NCBI GenBank assembly: GCA_947002045.1
Contig: CAMQJB010000050.1
Span: forward strand, 1 to 15,006
Source of the DNA: an uncultured Collinsella sp.
GTDB lineage: Bacteria; Actinomycetota; Coriobacteriia; Coriobacteriales; Coriobacteriaceae
Reading direction: 5' to 3'
DNA length: 15,006 nucleotides
Shown: in pieces, positions 6,643 through 13,774 of the stretch
Layout: every line of letters starts with the position of its first letter
Numbering within the stretch: the first letter of the stretch is position 1
Notes under the pieces: model-generated
Database searches by the model: none
What the model was told of the DNA's origin: nothing
The model's input: only the letters and a program-made list of their open reading frames with translations
Made by a program: the position numbers and the translations under genes

Positions 6643-7400
6643 CGAAGTTTATCGCTGCAGCAAAAACTCAAGCGGGAACCAATCACCCCGTCAACGAGGA
6701 CCGTTTGCTTCTTGACGGCAACGTCCTTTGCTATGGTCTGGTGGGCGATTGCGAGCGCGAGATGGGCTGCATGGCAGTCTTTGACGGTGTGAGCGAAGGC
6801 GGGCACGGAGCGGCCGCCTCGACGCTCGCTGCTCAGGCGTTTGCACAGGCGACTCAGGTTTTTGAAGCCGATTCGATTGATGTCCTGCAGGATCGTTTGC
6901 GTATGGCGGGCGAGCGCGCTGAGAATGATGTTGAGTCCTATGCGGCCCGTTATGGCCTGCCCGTTGCCGCATCCACGGTTGCCGGGCTTATGGTGGCACA
7001 TGATGGGTCTGCCGCAATCTTTAATGCTGGCGATTCGCGTGTGTATCGCTTGCGCGATGGCGTACTTGCGGTATTGAGCTACGACCATACGCCCGAATCC
7101 CGCCTGGGTGGCGTTGGTTTTGAGTACAGCGATGAGTCGGTCTCGCATTGCATTGAGCTGGCGGTCGGTCTTAATCAAGGCGGACGAAACTTAGAGATCA
7201 ATACGACCACGTTGTTTCCGGGCGATCGCTATTTAATCTGCTCTGATGGCATAGATGGGGAGATTGACCTTGCGCGCCTGCAGCAGATGCTTGCGAGCGA
7301 TTCGACCTGTGCGCAGCTGTGCGAGGAGCTGTATGCCGAGGCCCGAATGAACGGTTCGACGGATGACGCGACGCTGATCGTGATTGAGATAGGGGAATAA
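6639..7400 (+). CDS. PP2C-family Ser/Thr protein phosphatase
   Basis: This 253-residue protein covers a complete bacterial PP2C domain with nothing added. Metal and catalytic motifs visible are N19-E20-D21, F48-D49-G50 followed by GGHG (54-57), A130-G131-D132-S133-R134, S202-D203-G204 and the C-terminal S240-T241-D242-D243-A244-T245. The metal-coordinating aspartates are intact, so it should be a Mn/Mg-dependent phosphatase that reverses the two kinases. ATG 6639 forms an ATGA overlap with the ATPase stop and has GGGAGG at 6624-6629. The in-frame TTG at 6633 is too close to that site. No TM or signal peptide is visible. Tight coupling between ATPase and kinase genes implies balanced production. 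Confidence 0.95.
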   Translation: MTKFIAAAKTQAGTNHPVNEDRLLLDGNVLCYGLVGDCEREMGCMAVFDGVSEGGHGAAASTLAAQAFAQATQVFEADSIDVLQDRLRMAGERAENDVESYAARYGLPVAASTVAGLMVAHDGSAAIFNAGDSRVYRLRDGVLAVLSYDHTPESRLGGVGFEYSDESVSHCIELAVGLNQGGRNLEINTTTLFPGDRYLICSDGIDGEIDLARLQQMLASDSTCAQLCEELYAEARMNGSTDDATLIVIEIGE

Positions 7401-7402
7401 AG

Positions 7403-10400
7403 ATGTCTGATGAGACGATAACGGTACACCGAGATGGTGGCACCGGCAACGATGAAACCGTGACGGTCCGCCGTGGGGACCTACCCGTAAACGGTGAAAC
7501 GGTCACCGTGTATCACGGCAATCAGGCTTCTGTACCGGGTGAGACCGTGACGGTGCGCCGAGGCGCTGCTCCGGTGTCCGGCGAAACGGTGACCATTCGC
7601 CGCGGCGACGCCCCGTCGGCAGGCGAGACGGTAACGGTGGGTCGCTTGGTTCCTAGAGCAAACGGCGAGACGGTGACGGTAAGTCATCCGGTTTCTGCGA
7701 CTGGTGGCGAGACCGTTACGGTTGCAAGCCCGATGGCTGCTCCCGCTGTCGGCGAGACGGTCACGGTTTCCCGGCCGGTGACGTCCGTGGCGGGCGAGAC
7801 CGTAACGGTGCCGCGATCTGCCGCTTCTGGCGGTCAAACGATAACGGTCCCACGCGGTGCGGTGGCAAATCCCGATGGCGAAACGGTGACTGTTTCTCGT
7901 GGGGACGTTCGCGCCGCTTCCTCCGTGCCCGCATCTCCCTTCGTCCCAGAAGATGTGACGATTACCTCGCATGATGGCCAGCAGTTTATTGTTCACCTGG
8001 GCCAAGTTGTCGGTCATGGTGGTCAGTCCACGGTCTTTGCTGCCGAGCGGGTGGATGACGGCCTAGCATGTGTTGCCAAGGTGTTTCGGCCTCTTATAGA
8101 AAAAGACCGCACGGAATACGAGAAGACTGTGCGTGCCGTCATGAGCCTCAATGGTCGTCCCGTGTCAGAAACGCATTTGCTGCCTATTTTTGCCTATTTG
8201 CACCAGGGCTTGAGCGCGACTGAAGTAGGGGCCATAGCTCCTCAGCTTTGGGATATTGCCATCACTCCTAAGGCTACCTGCCTCAGTGATCGACCCCGCA
8301 GCAAGCATATGGTTAAAAGTCGCGTGATTCCGGAGCTGAGCCAAGCGATTAACCTACTACACACCGAGTTTGGCATCGTTCATCGTGATGTGAAACCGTC
8401 GAATGTCTACCTGTACGATAAGCAAATCGCACTTGGCGACTATGGGTCCGCTCGTTCTCTTTCCGGAATTGATAATCGTACGACTAAAACCGAAACGCGA
8501 TCAAACGGGTATACGCCTGGTCACGGCAGAATGGTCGACCCTCGCAACGATTGGTATTCGTTTGGCTATACCATTTGGACTCTTTATGAGGGCAATGTCC
8601 ACCCGCTCTATGAGCGTTTGAAGGACGACACGTTTTTCGAGTTTCAGGACGCGGGTCAACCTGCTGAGTTCACTCACCCTGATGACGCTACCTTGGGCAA
8701 TCTACTGCAAGGCCTTACGTTTGAGCTTGCAAACAAGCGCTTCGGATACGAAGAAATTAAAGACTGGATCGCTGACCCCGACCACTTCTATCGTCAGCTG
8801 CCCATCTTCGATTTCAAGAGTGACCATGCGCCGTATGAATTTGTTGGCAGGCTTTATACCGATCCTGTGTCGCTCGCTCGCGGACTCGCGTCTCATTGGG
8901 ACGAGGCAAAACAGCGCATGCAGCAGTGGCAGCTCGAGCGTCAGATGCGTAAATGGAACGAAAATGACCTTGAGACCAAGATTCATCAGATTACCGAGGC
9001 AAAAGCGAAGGGCGGGGAAAAACCGAATTACGATTTCAACCTCGCATGTGTGATTTACGAAATGTCGGGCGGCAAGATCATTTCGTGGCGCGGCGAAGAT
9101 GTTTCGCTGGGCGCTGGCAAAAACGATCTTCCGGCGCGCATTGCCAACATGGCAAATGCAGAAATAGATCGCTATGCGGTGAAGTCGGGGCTTGACGGCA
9201 CCGAGTCTATGGGTGTGCTCCCCTCGGGCTTTCTTTCCTACGTTCTTTCCCGCCAAGGCGAGCACGACGATTCGGTTGCAACTATTGCCGAGAATATCAA
9301 GGCAATTGAGGATCTTGCCGTTGCTTCCGACGGCCCGCATTTTGCTGCCTGCCTATTGAAGGGCTTCCTTACGTTCGACGAGTTGGAAACTCATGCTGCG
9401 GCCCAGCAAGAGATCAGGAGGCTCATCGGGAACCCCCGGGCATTTTTTGCCACTTGCTCAACGTCTCGTGCTGTCGATGAGTTCTTCCTGCTCTTTGCAG
9501 GAGATGTTTCCATGGACGCTATTATTAAGGCACGTGGTGACGCTCAGAGCAGAGGGTCAATTGACGTTGATGTCGTACTCGATTTCATGGACCGTGTTGC
9601 CGACAACAAGGCTCCCGTGCGAGCGTTCTACCGTAAATACGGCAATATGGCAGGCTGGATTTGGCTTTCCGAGCACACCGCCCTTTACGAGGCACTTCCG
9701 GGCTCTGCCGGAGAATCCGCAATCGTCAATCTTCGCGGCCTATCTCCTTCGGCGCAAGCATCGGTTGCTTCGCTCATGCAAGCGGGGTCCAATATCCGAA
9801 TCGAAGGCAGCAAGCTTCGTGCCGACATGGAGGTGACACCTGTTCCCTATGTGAATGGCTGGCAGACGAGGGACGTTCTTCTTACTCGACCGCTTACGTT
9901 GAATGCTCTTTTCTGTGCCGAGGCGCGAGGAGAGACAGTGCCACGCGGATATGTGGCAGAACTGCTTGCAGGCGGTGCGGATGAACAGCTGCTCGATGGC
10001 ATCGGAATCAGGCTTTTGGCTCATGCGAACCTGACGCCTTCCGCCAGTTATTCTCAATTTCTCGAGGACGAGAGAAACGACGCAGATGGCGCGCTCGAAG
10101 GTGCTATCCAACGGGATACTCAGGACTACAGCATGACCGAAGGCATCGCTGATACTGCCGCGCGTATTGAAGCTGTAAAGAAAGAGCAGAGCCGGGTGCT
10201 GCGCTGGACATGCGTTGTGGCAGTAATCTACTTCGTTGCCATCCTATGCGCACGTGGCTCTTTTGGACAGTTCATCGTTATGTGTGGCACCCTCGCCCCG
10301 CTCGCAGTACTGTTCTTGGTCGCGGCGTTTGTTGGAATCTTCGGCTTCTTGGCCTTGAACCTGCTCCGTTCCTTTTCCGCGGTTGACCGCGTTCAATCGC

Positions 10401-10933
10401 TCGACAGCGATTTGGCGGCCAACGCAGATCTTCTCGAAAGCCGTCTGGTTCAACTCGTCGATTTTGATGGCCGCACGGGCGCAACGGTGGAAAAGCTCTT
10501 GATGGTGGGCGTTGACGAAGATCTTCCGATGACACAGGGAACCGATTTTTCGTTTGGTTCTGAAGGCAAGGCCTTCTACGCCGATCCTGAAGTTATGGAT
10601 AGGCTTGGCAGATTGGCAATTCGCCTTTTGCTTATCACGTCGGCCGTGATTAGTGCGTCTGGGTTTATGGGCACTGTGTTCATTGACGGTGATGTGATAG
10701 CCAAAATCGAGGTAGTCTCCGCTATCGCCGTTGATGCACTCATCTGCATTTACGTGCTGGGCGATGACGAACATCCTGGCAGCGCCGCGTCAATACTGTC
10801 ATGGTCTTGGATCTGGTTGGGCCCGCTGGTCATCGCGTTTTTGCTTTGGGGCGTCGTATCGGTTCTTCAGGCGTTCGGAATGGTGGGCGCTATTATCGCC
10901 GTAGTATTTCTCATCGGATGTTTTATTAAGTAA
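7403..10933 (+). CDS. Large membrane protein kinase with N-terminal ETVTV repeat array
   Basis: This 1176-residue protein has three parts. Residues 3-164 hold twelve [GD][EQ]T[VI]T[VI] units spaced 13-15 residues apart. Residues about 195-490 form a Hanks-type kinase: glycine loop G204-x-G-G-x-S-x-V-F, ATP lysine K226 (VAKVF), catalytic loop HRDVKPSN at 327-334, D346-Y-G in place of DFG, and DWYSFGYTIW. A long helical region with no recognised domain follows. The C-terminus has about six TM helices (near 936-956, 964-988, 1074-1097, 1104-1120, 1134-1156 and 1158-1176). The kinase and repeats precede all TM helices, so they are probably cytoplasmic. All catalytic residues are present, and the catalytic loop is a normal Ser/Thr type. 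The repeats offer about 24 threonines, suiting autophosphorylation and FHA docking (inference). The ATG lies two bases after the phosphatase stop, with AGGGG upstream. Confidence 0.93.
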   Translation: MSDETITVHRDGGTGNDETVTVRRGDLPVNGETVTVYHGNQASVPGETVTVRRGAAPVSGETVTIRRGDAPSAGETVTVGRLVPRANGETVTVSHPVSATGGETVTVASPMAAPAVGETVTVSRPVTSVAGETVTVPRSAASGGQTITVPRGAVANPDGETVTVSRGDVRAASSVPASPFVPEDVTITSHDGQQFIVHLGQVVGHGGQSTVFAAERVDDGLACVAKVFRPLIEKDRTEYEKTVRAVMSLNGRPVSETHLLPIFAYLHQGLSATEVGAIAPQLWDIAITPKATCLSDRPRSKHMVKSRVIPELSQAINLLHTEFGIVHRDVKPSNVYLYDKQIALGDYGSARSLSGIDNRTTKTETRSNGYTPGHGRMVDPRNDWYSFGYTIWTLYEGNVHPLYERLKDDTFFEFQDAGQPAEFTHPDDATLGNLLQGLTFELANKRFGYEEIKDWIADPDHFYRQLPIFDFKSDHAPYEFVGRLYTDPVSLARGLASHWDEAKQRMQQWQLERQMRKWNENDLETKIHQITEAKAKGGEKPNYDFNLACVIYEMSGGKIISWRGEDVSLGAGKNDLPARIANMANAEIDRYAVKSGLDGTESMGVLPSGFLSYVLSRQGEHDDSVATIAENIKAIEDLAVASDGPHFAACLLKGFLTFDELETHAAAQQEIRRLIGNPRAFFATCSTSRAVDEFFLLFAGDVSMDAIIKARGDAQSRGSIDVDVVLDFMDRVADNKAPVRAFYRKYGNMAGWIWLSEHTALYEALPGSAGESAIVNLRGLSPSAQASVASLMQAGSNIRIEGSKLRADMEVTPVPYVNGWQTRDVLLTRPLTLNALFCAEARGETVPRGYVAELLAGGADEQLLDGIGIRLLAHANLTPSASYSQFLEDERNDADGALEGAIQRDTQDYSMTEGIADTAARIEAVKKEQSRVLRWTCVVAVIYFVAILCARGSFGQFIVMCGTLAPLAVLFLVAAFVGIFGFLALNLLRSFSAVDRVQSLDSDLAANADLLESRLVQLVDFDGRTGATVEKLLMVGVDEDLPMTQGTDFSFGSEGKAFYADPEVMDRLGRLAIRLLLITSAVISASGFMGTVFIDGDVIAKIEVVSAIAVDALICIYVLGDDEHPGSAASILSWSWIWLGPLVIAFLLWGVVSVLQAFGMVGAIIAVVFLIGCFIK
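7409..7894 (+). repeat. Twelve-copy ETVTV peptide repeat (period about 14 residues)
   Basis: First threonines of the TxT units are T5, T19, T33, T48, T62, T76, T90, T104, T119, T133, T146 and T161 of the kinase. Ten units are exactly or nearly GETVTV. Unit 1 is DETITV, unit 2 DETVTV and unit 11 GQTITV. A degenerate DVTIT (184-188) follows. Many units are followed by xR. Spacers (PVN, PSA, PVS and similar) are variable, and synonymous codons differ between units. The peptide motif therefore seems to be under selection rather than freshly duplicated. Confidence 0.95.
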
Positions 10934-10947
10934 AGGGAAATTCAACC

Positions 10948-11559
10948 ATGCCAACTTTAAATTTTCGTAAGCTGATTCCGGGAGGCTATTCGGGGGCCGG
11001 CCCGAATGCCGGCAATTCGGCTGCGCCGCGGAGAAACGATGGCCTTCATGGCACCGAGCGACGTGCCATGGGCGCTTTTGACGACATGTTGGGTATTGAG
11101 AACGTGGCGTCCCAGCGCGGCTCTCAGACGAATGCACGTTCTCGTTCGAACATGGCGCAACGCGAAATCCGGAATGACGTGGTAATCAATGAGGGCTTGG
11201 GCTCGTATGACGGACGCCCGTGCTCCATCAGGATTTTCGAAAACCACCTCGAGATTGTCGCCAAGCGTGAGGGCTCGACGCTCGATAATCACCCCGCGCT
11301 CAAGATGCTCGTCCCCGGCATAGGCAACAGCAAGGCGGTGGCGGGTAGACTTTTCGCTCCGGGTAATTCCAATCCGCCGATCATCATTCCCTTTAATTCG
11401 CTGAGCGGTTTCCAGGAAGTGAGCGGGTTTATGCCCACGTTTGTCTTCAATCGGCGTAATCCTCAGACCAGAAAGATGGAGACGCACACCATCAAGACGA
11501 TGACCAGGGAGTTTGGGTATGCACTTAACCGCTATGCCCAGACACACTTCCATTATTAA
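10948..11559 (+). CDS. Protein of unknown function, possible PH-like beta domain
   Basis: I do not recognise this 203-residue protein. The first 75 residues are Gly/Asn/Arg-rich and probably disordered. From about 80 it alternates strands (SIRIFENHLEIV, IIIPFNSLSGFQEV, TFVFNRR, THTIKT). It ends in a helix (about REFGYALNRYAQTHF). Strands plus a closing helix suggest a PH-like fold of the kind found in small bacterial membrane-associated proteins. That is a shape-based guess, not a family match. There is no TM or signal peptide. AAAGGGA before ATG 10948 supports the start. It lies between the membrane kinase and another membrane protein, so a lipid- or protein-binding role at the membrane would fit. 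Confidence 0.8.
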   Translation: MPTLNFRKLIPGGYSGAGPNAGNSAAPRRNDGLHGTERRAMGAFDDMLGIENVASQRGSQTNARSRSNMAQREIRNDVVINEGLGSYDGRPCSIRIFENHLEIVAKREGSTLDNHPALKMLVPGIGNSKAVAGRLFAPGNSNPPIIIPFNSLSGFQEVSGFMPTFVFNRRNPQTRKMETHTIKTMTREFGYALNRYAQTHFHY

Positions 11560-11578
11560 TTAGGTAAAGGCAGAACAC

Positions 11579-12820
11579 ATGGCAGACGATAACCAGCAAG
11601 GGGGCATGTCGGCGCAGGAGAGACTTGCGCGCCTCTATAACTCTCGCGTTGATGACCAGCAGGGGGATGCGACGCCGGCTGCGGGACAGGTGGCGGGAAC
11701 ACGTGTTTCGGCAGGTGCATCGCAGGCACAAGCCTCTTCCGCCCAGGAGCGGCTCGATCGTTTGCGTGCGCGACGCGCTGGCGTGCCTCTTCCGGGCGAT
11801 CCGGAGGCAGCTACTCCGGTAAACAACGAGGGCGCGAATCGCCCTCGCTTTAACATCAATCTTTCGCGCATCGTGGACGCGATTCCCACCATTGTTCGGT
11901 TTTTCCCACTGCGTATTTTTACGGTTTGGGGGCTCTGCTCGGTTTGGTACCGCATGTACTTGAACGTTGGCGGAGACGATGTGTTGCATACGGGGCTTCC
12001 GGCGCCGGGGTATAGCGCATTCAATCCATTCGCTTTGGCCGCCGTTGTATTCATCGGTCTTCTCGTAGTTGTGACGGAAATCATTGCCGGCCCGTTGAGC
12101 TTGATCATTAAGCAGTTAATCATCGGCGCCACGTATTTCTTCCGCGGTTCCGCCGCCACCCGCGAGGCCCGCGACCGTGCGCATGCGAACTTCAGCCTGC
12201 GCCGGCTCGTCACCGAGACGGTCCGCGGCTACCACAGCGGCTACTCGGTCTTCGGCTCCATGGCCCGCGCCGCCCGCGGCGCCCGCAACAGCGCCTCCAC
12301 GCTCGATTACGGCGTCGGGGCCTTCACGGGGGAGGATCCCAACGCGCCCGTCTACGATGACGGCCTGGGCGACCGCCCCTCGCAGATGGAGCTTACTGAC
12401 GACGCGGCGTCGAGGATCTGGGACCTGTACTACCCGGCCTACGGCGCCGAGGGCCCCATGTCTAACCTGCACGAGGCGCTCGCCTCGGGCGACCCGCAAG
12501 ACTACGCGACCCTGATGAGCCTCGCCCTCAACGTGGCGGAGTGGTGCGAGCAAAACGGCACGCCCGACACGCACGGCTGGTTCGACGACCCCGCCTACCC
12601 GGGCGACTACGTCGATGCCGGCACGTTCTACCTCATGGCGTACTCGTTCTGGGAGCAGGCGGCCGAGGCGCGGCGCGTGGGGCCGATCGAGCCGCTCGCG
12701 GACGACATGAGCCGCTTCATCCTGCGCCACCTGAGCGACTGGTCGCGCGAGAACGCCCACGCCTACCGCTGGCGCGGCGACTGGCGCGACGCGGACTACT
12801 TCGACAAGGACCGCCTGTAG
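11579..12820 (+). CDS. Two-TM membrane protein of unknown function with a compositionally distinct C-terminal half
   Basis: This 413-residue protein matches no family I know. The cytoplasmic N-terminus has two copies of SAQERL[AD]RL (residues 11-19 and 54-62), each followed by a basic stretch. TM segments are near 108-127 (FPLRIFTVWGLCSVWYRMYL) and 150-172 (AAVVFIGLLVVVTEIIAG), with a further hydrophobic stretch to about 190. The soluble C-terminal domain (about 190-413) is acidic, Trp/Tyr-rich and helical, with a TPR/Sel1-like feel (HEALASGDPQDYATLMSLAL), but no repeat is convincing. The DNA of this half is strikingly GC-rich, with nearly all third positions G or C, unlike the first half and both neighbours. 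Start 11579 is preceded by TAAAGG. With two TMs, both ends are probably cytoplasmic (inference). Confidence 0.83.
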   Translation: MADDNQQGGMSAQERLARLYNSRVDDQQGDATPAAGQVAGTRVSAGASQAQASSAQERLDRLRARRAGVPLPGDPEAATPVNNEGANRPRFNINLSRIVDAIPTIVRFFPLRIFTVWGLCSVWYRMYLNVGGDDVLHTGLPAPGYSAFNPFALAAVVFIGLLVVVTEIIAGPLSLIIKQLIIGATYFFRGSAATREARDRAHANFSLRRLVTETVRGYHSGYSVFGSMARAARGARNSASTLDYGVGAFTGEDPNAPVYDDGLGDRPSQMELTDDAASRIWDLYYPAYGAEGPMSNLHEALASGDPQDYATLMSLALNVAEWCEQNGTPDTHGWFDDPAYPGDYVDAGTFYLMAYSFWEQAAEARRVGPIEPLADDMSRFILRHLSDWSRENAHAYRWRGDWRDADYFDKDRL

Positions 12821-12830
12821 GCGGCGGAAA
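12150..12830. other. High-GC island inside one gene
   Basis: Hand counts of single 60-base stretches give 46/60 G+C at 12241-12300 and 45/60 at 12721-12780. The same count gives 30/60 at 11881-11940 and 34/60 at 12001-12060. The change occurs near 12130-12170, where the membrane segments end and the soluble domain begins. It reverts close to the stop codon. The reading frame is continuous across the boundary. Confidence 0.75.
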
Positions 12831-12841
12831 GGGAAATACGG

Positions 12842-13747
12842 ATGGCAATTAATCAGAACGGGTCTGGCCGCGGGGGCGCCGGGTCCAACGGATCGGATAT
12901 CAACGATATCGTGAACCGCTTGGGCGGTCCGCGCGTGGTGATCGTTCTTGCCGTGGTGGTAGTCATCGCGATTGTGGCGGTCACGTCCATCACAAGCGGC
13001 ATCTCCGACACCAATCGGCAGACCGAGCAGCGTGCCGAGGCCAAACAGCAGCAAGAAGACGAGGCGGCGCGCGCTCAGCGTAAAAAGGAAAAAGAAGAGC
13101 GCCACCAGGAAGAAGCGAAAAAGGCCACAGTGCTCACGCTCGATGAAATTACGGACGAGGCGCTGCGCTCGGACTTGGCGCTCGATGCAGATGAGGACGG
13201 CAATATTTCGCAAGAGACTGCGGATGAAGCTAGATCAATCGACGTCGAGTCGTTTGATTCGCTTCCGCTGTTGGCCAACTTCCACAACATCACGACGTTT
13301 GGCATCGGCGACTACGACAGTGAAAGCTACGACATAAGCTCCATTAGCAATATCACTCATCTGTCCATTGGCGACTGCTCGGTGCCTCAGGTTGATCTCA
13401 CACGTTTTCCTCAGCTACAGCGCGTTACCATAAACAGACTCGAGAGCCCCGTCGATACTTTGAATGCCAAAAACATGTCCTCGTTGACGAACGTCCAGAT
13501 CGAAGGCCTTGACGGCAGTATCGGGACACTTGACCTGTCGGGTGATGTGAACCTCGAGGTTCTGAAGATCAGTAGCAGAGTCGAAACGCTCAATCTGTGC
13601 GGGGCAGGCAGGGAAGATGCCTTCCATTTCACTTTCACACCCAATTGTGTTGGCAAGATCTTGTACGACAGCGACACGAGCAGCAGCCTGGTCGAGTATT
13701 TGCAAAAAATGAGCAGTGACTACGGTTACACCATGGAGCAGCAGTAG
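12842..13747 (+). CDS. Membrane-anchored EF-hand-like/LRR-like protein (paralogue 1)
   Basis: This 301-residue protein has a short Gly/Ser/Asn-rich N-terminus and the motif VNRLGGPR just before one TM helix (about 32-51). A highly charged helical/coiled-coil stalk (about 57-95) follows. Next comes an EF-hand-like loop D115-A-D-E-D-G-N-I-S (position 12 is T126, so Ca binding is uncertain). From about 140 a leucine-rich-repeat-like domain begins (LPLLANFHNITTFGIG, ITHLSIG, LTNVQIEGLDG, LEVLKIS, VETLNLCG). The same order occurs in the next gene (13775-14839), so the two are tandem paralogues. Arginines before the TM predict N-in, C-out topology, putting the LRR-like part outside. AAAGGGA before ATG 12842 supports the start. 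An external recognition or sensing role is likely, ligand unknown. Confidence 0.85.
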   Translation: MAINQNGSGRGGAGSNGSDINDIVNRLGGPRVVIVLAVVVVIAIVAVTSITSGISDTNRQTEQRAEAKQQQEDEAARAQRKKEKEERHQEEAKKATVLTLDEITDEALRSDLALDADEDGNISQETADEARSIDVESFDSLPLLANFHNITTFGIGDYDSESYDISSISNITHLSIGDCSVPQVDLTRFPQLQRVTINRLESPVDTLNAKNMSSLTNVQIEGLDGSIGTLDLSGDVNLEVLKISSRVETLNLCGAGREDAFHFTFTPNCVGKILYDSDTSSSLVEYLQKMSSDYGYTMEQQ

Positions 13748-13774
13748 TGATGCGCTCAAGTGAGGAGATGCGAT

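Noticed and set aside
7409..7894. CRISPR or other DNA-level repeat array
   Set aside because: The period of about 42 bp is in frame, the DNA of the units differs at synonymous positions, and the conserved element is the peptide. It is a coding repeat.
6639..10933. TerY-P type kinase/phosphatase/vWA stress module
   Set aside because: A kinase and a PP2C are present, but no von Willebrand A domain or TerD-like protein can be seen.
12116..13213. Minus-strand open frame of 365 codons
   Set aside because: It exists because the opposite strand is extremely GC-rich and lacks stops. The product is Arg/Val/Ala-rich without domains and crosses two real genes.
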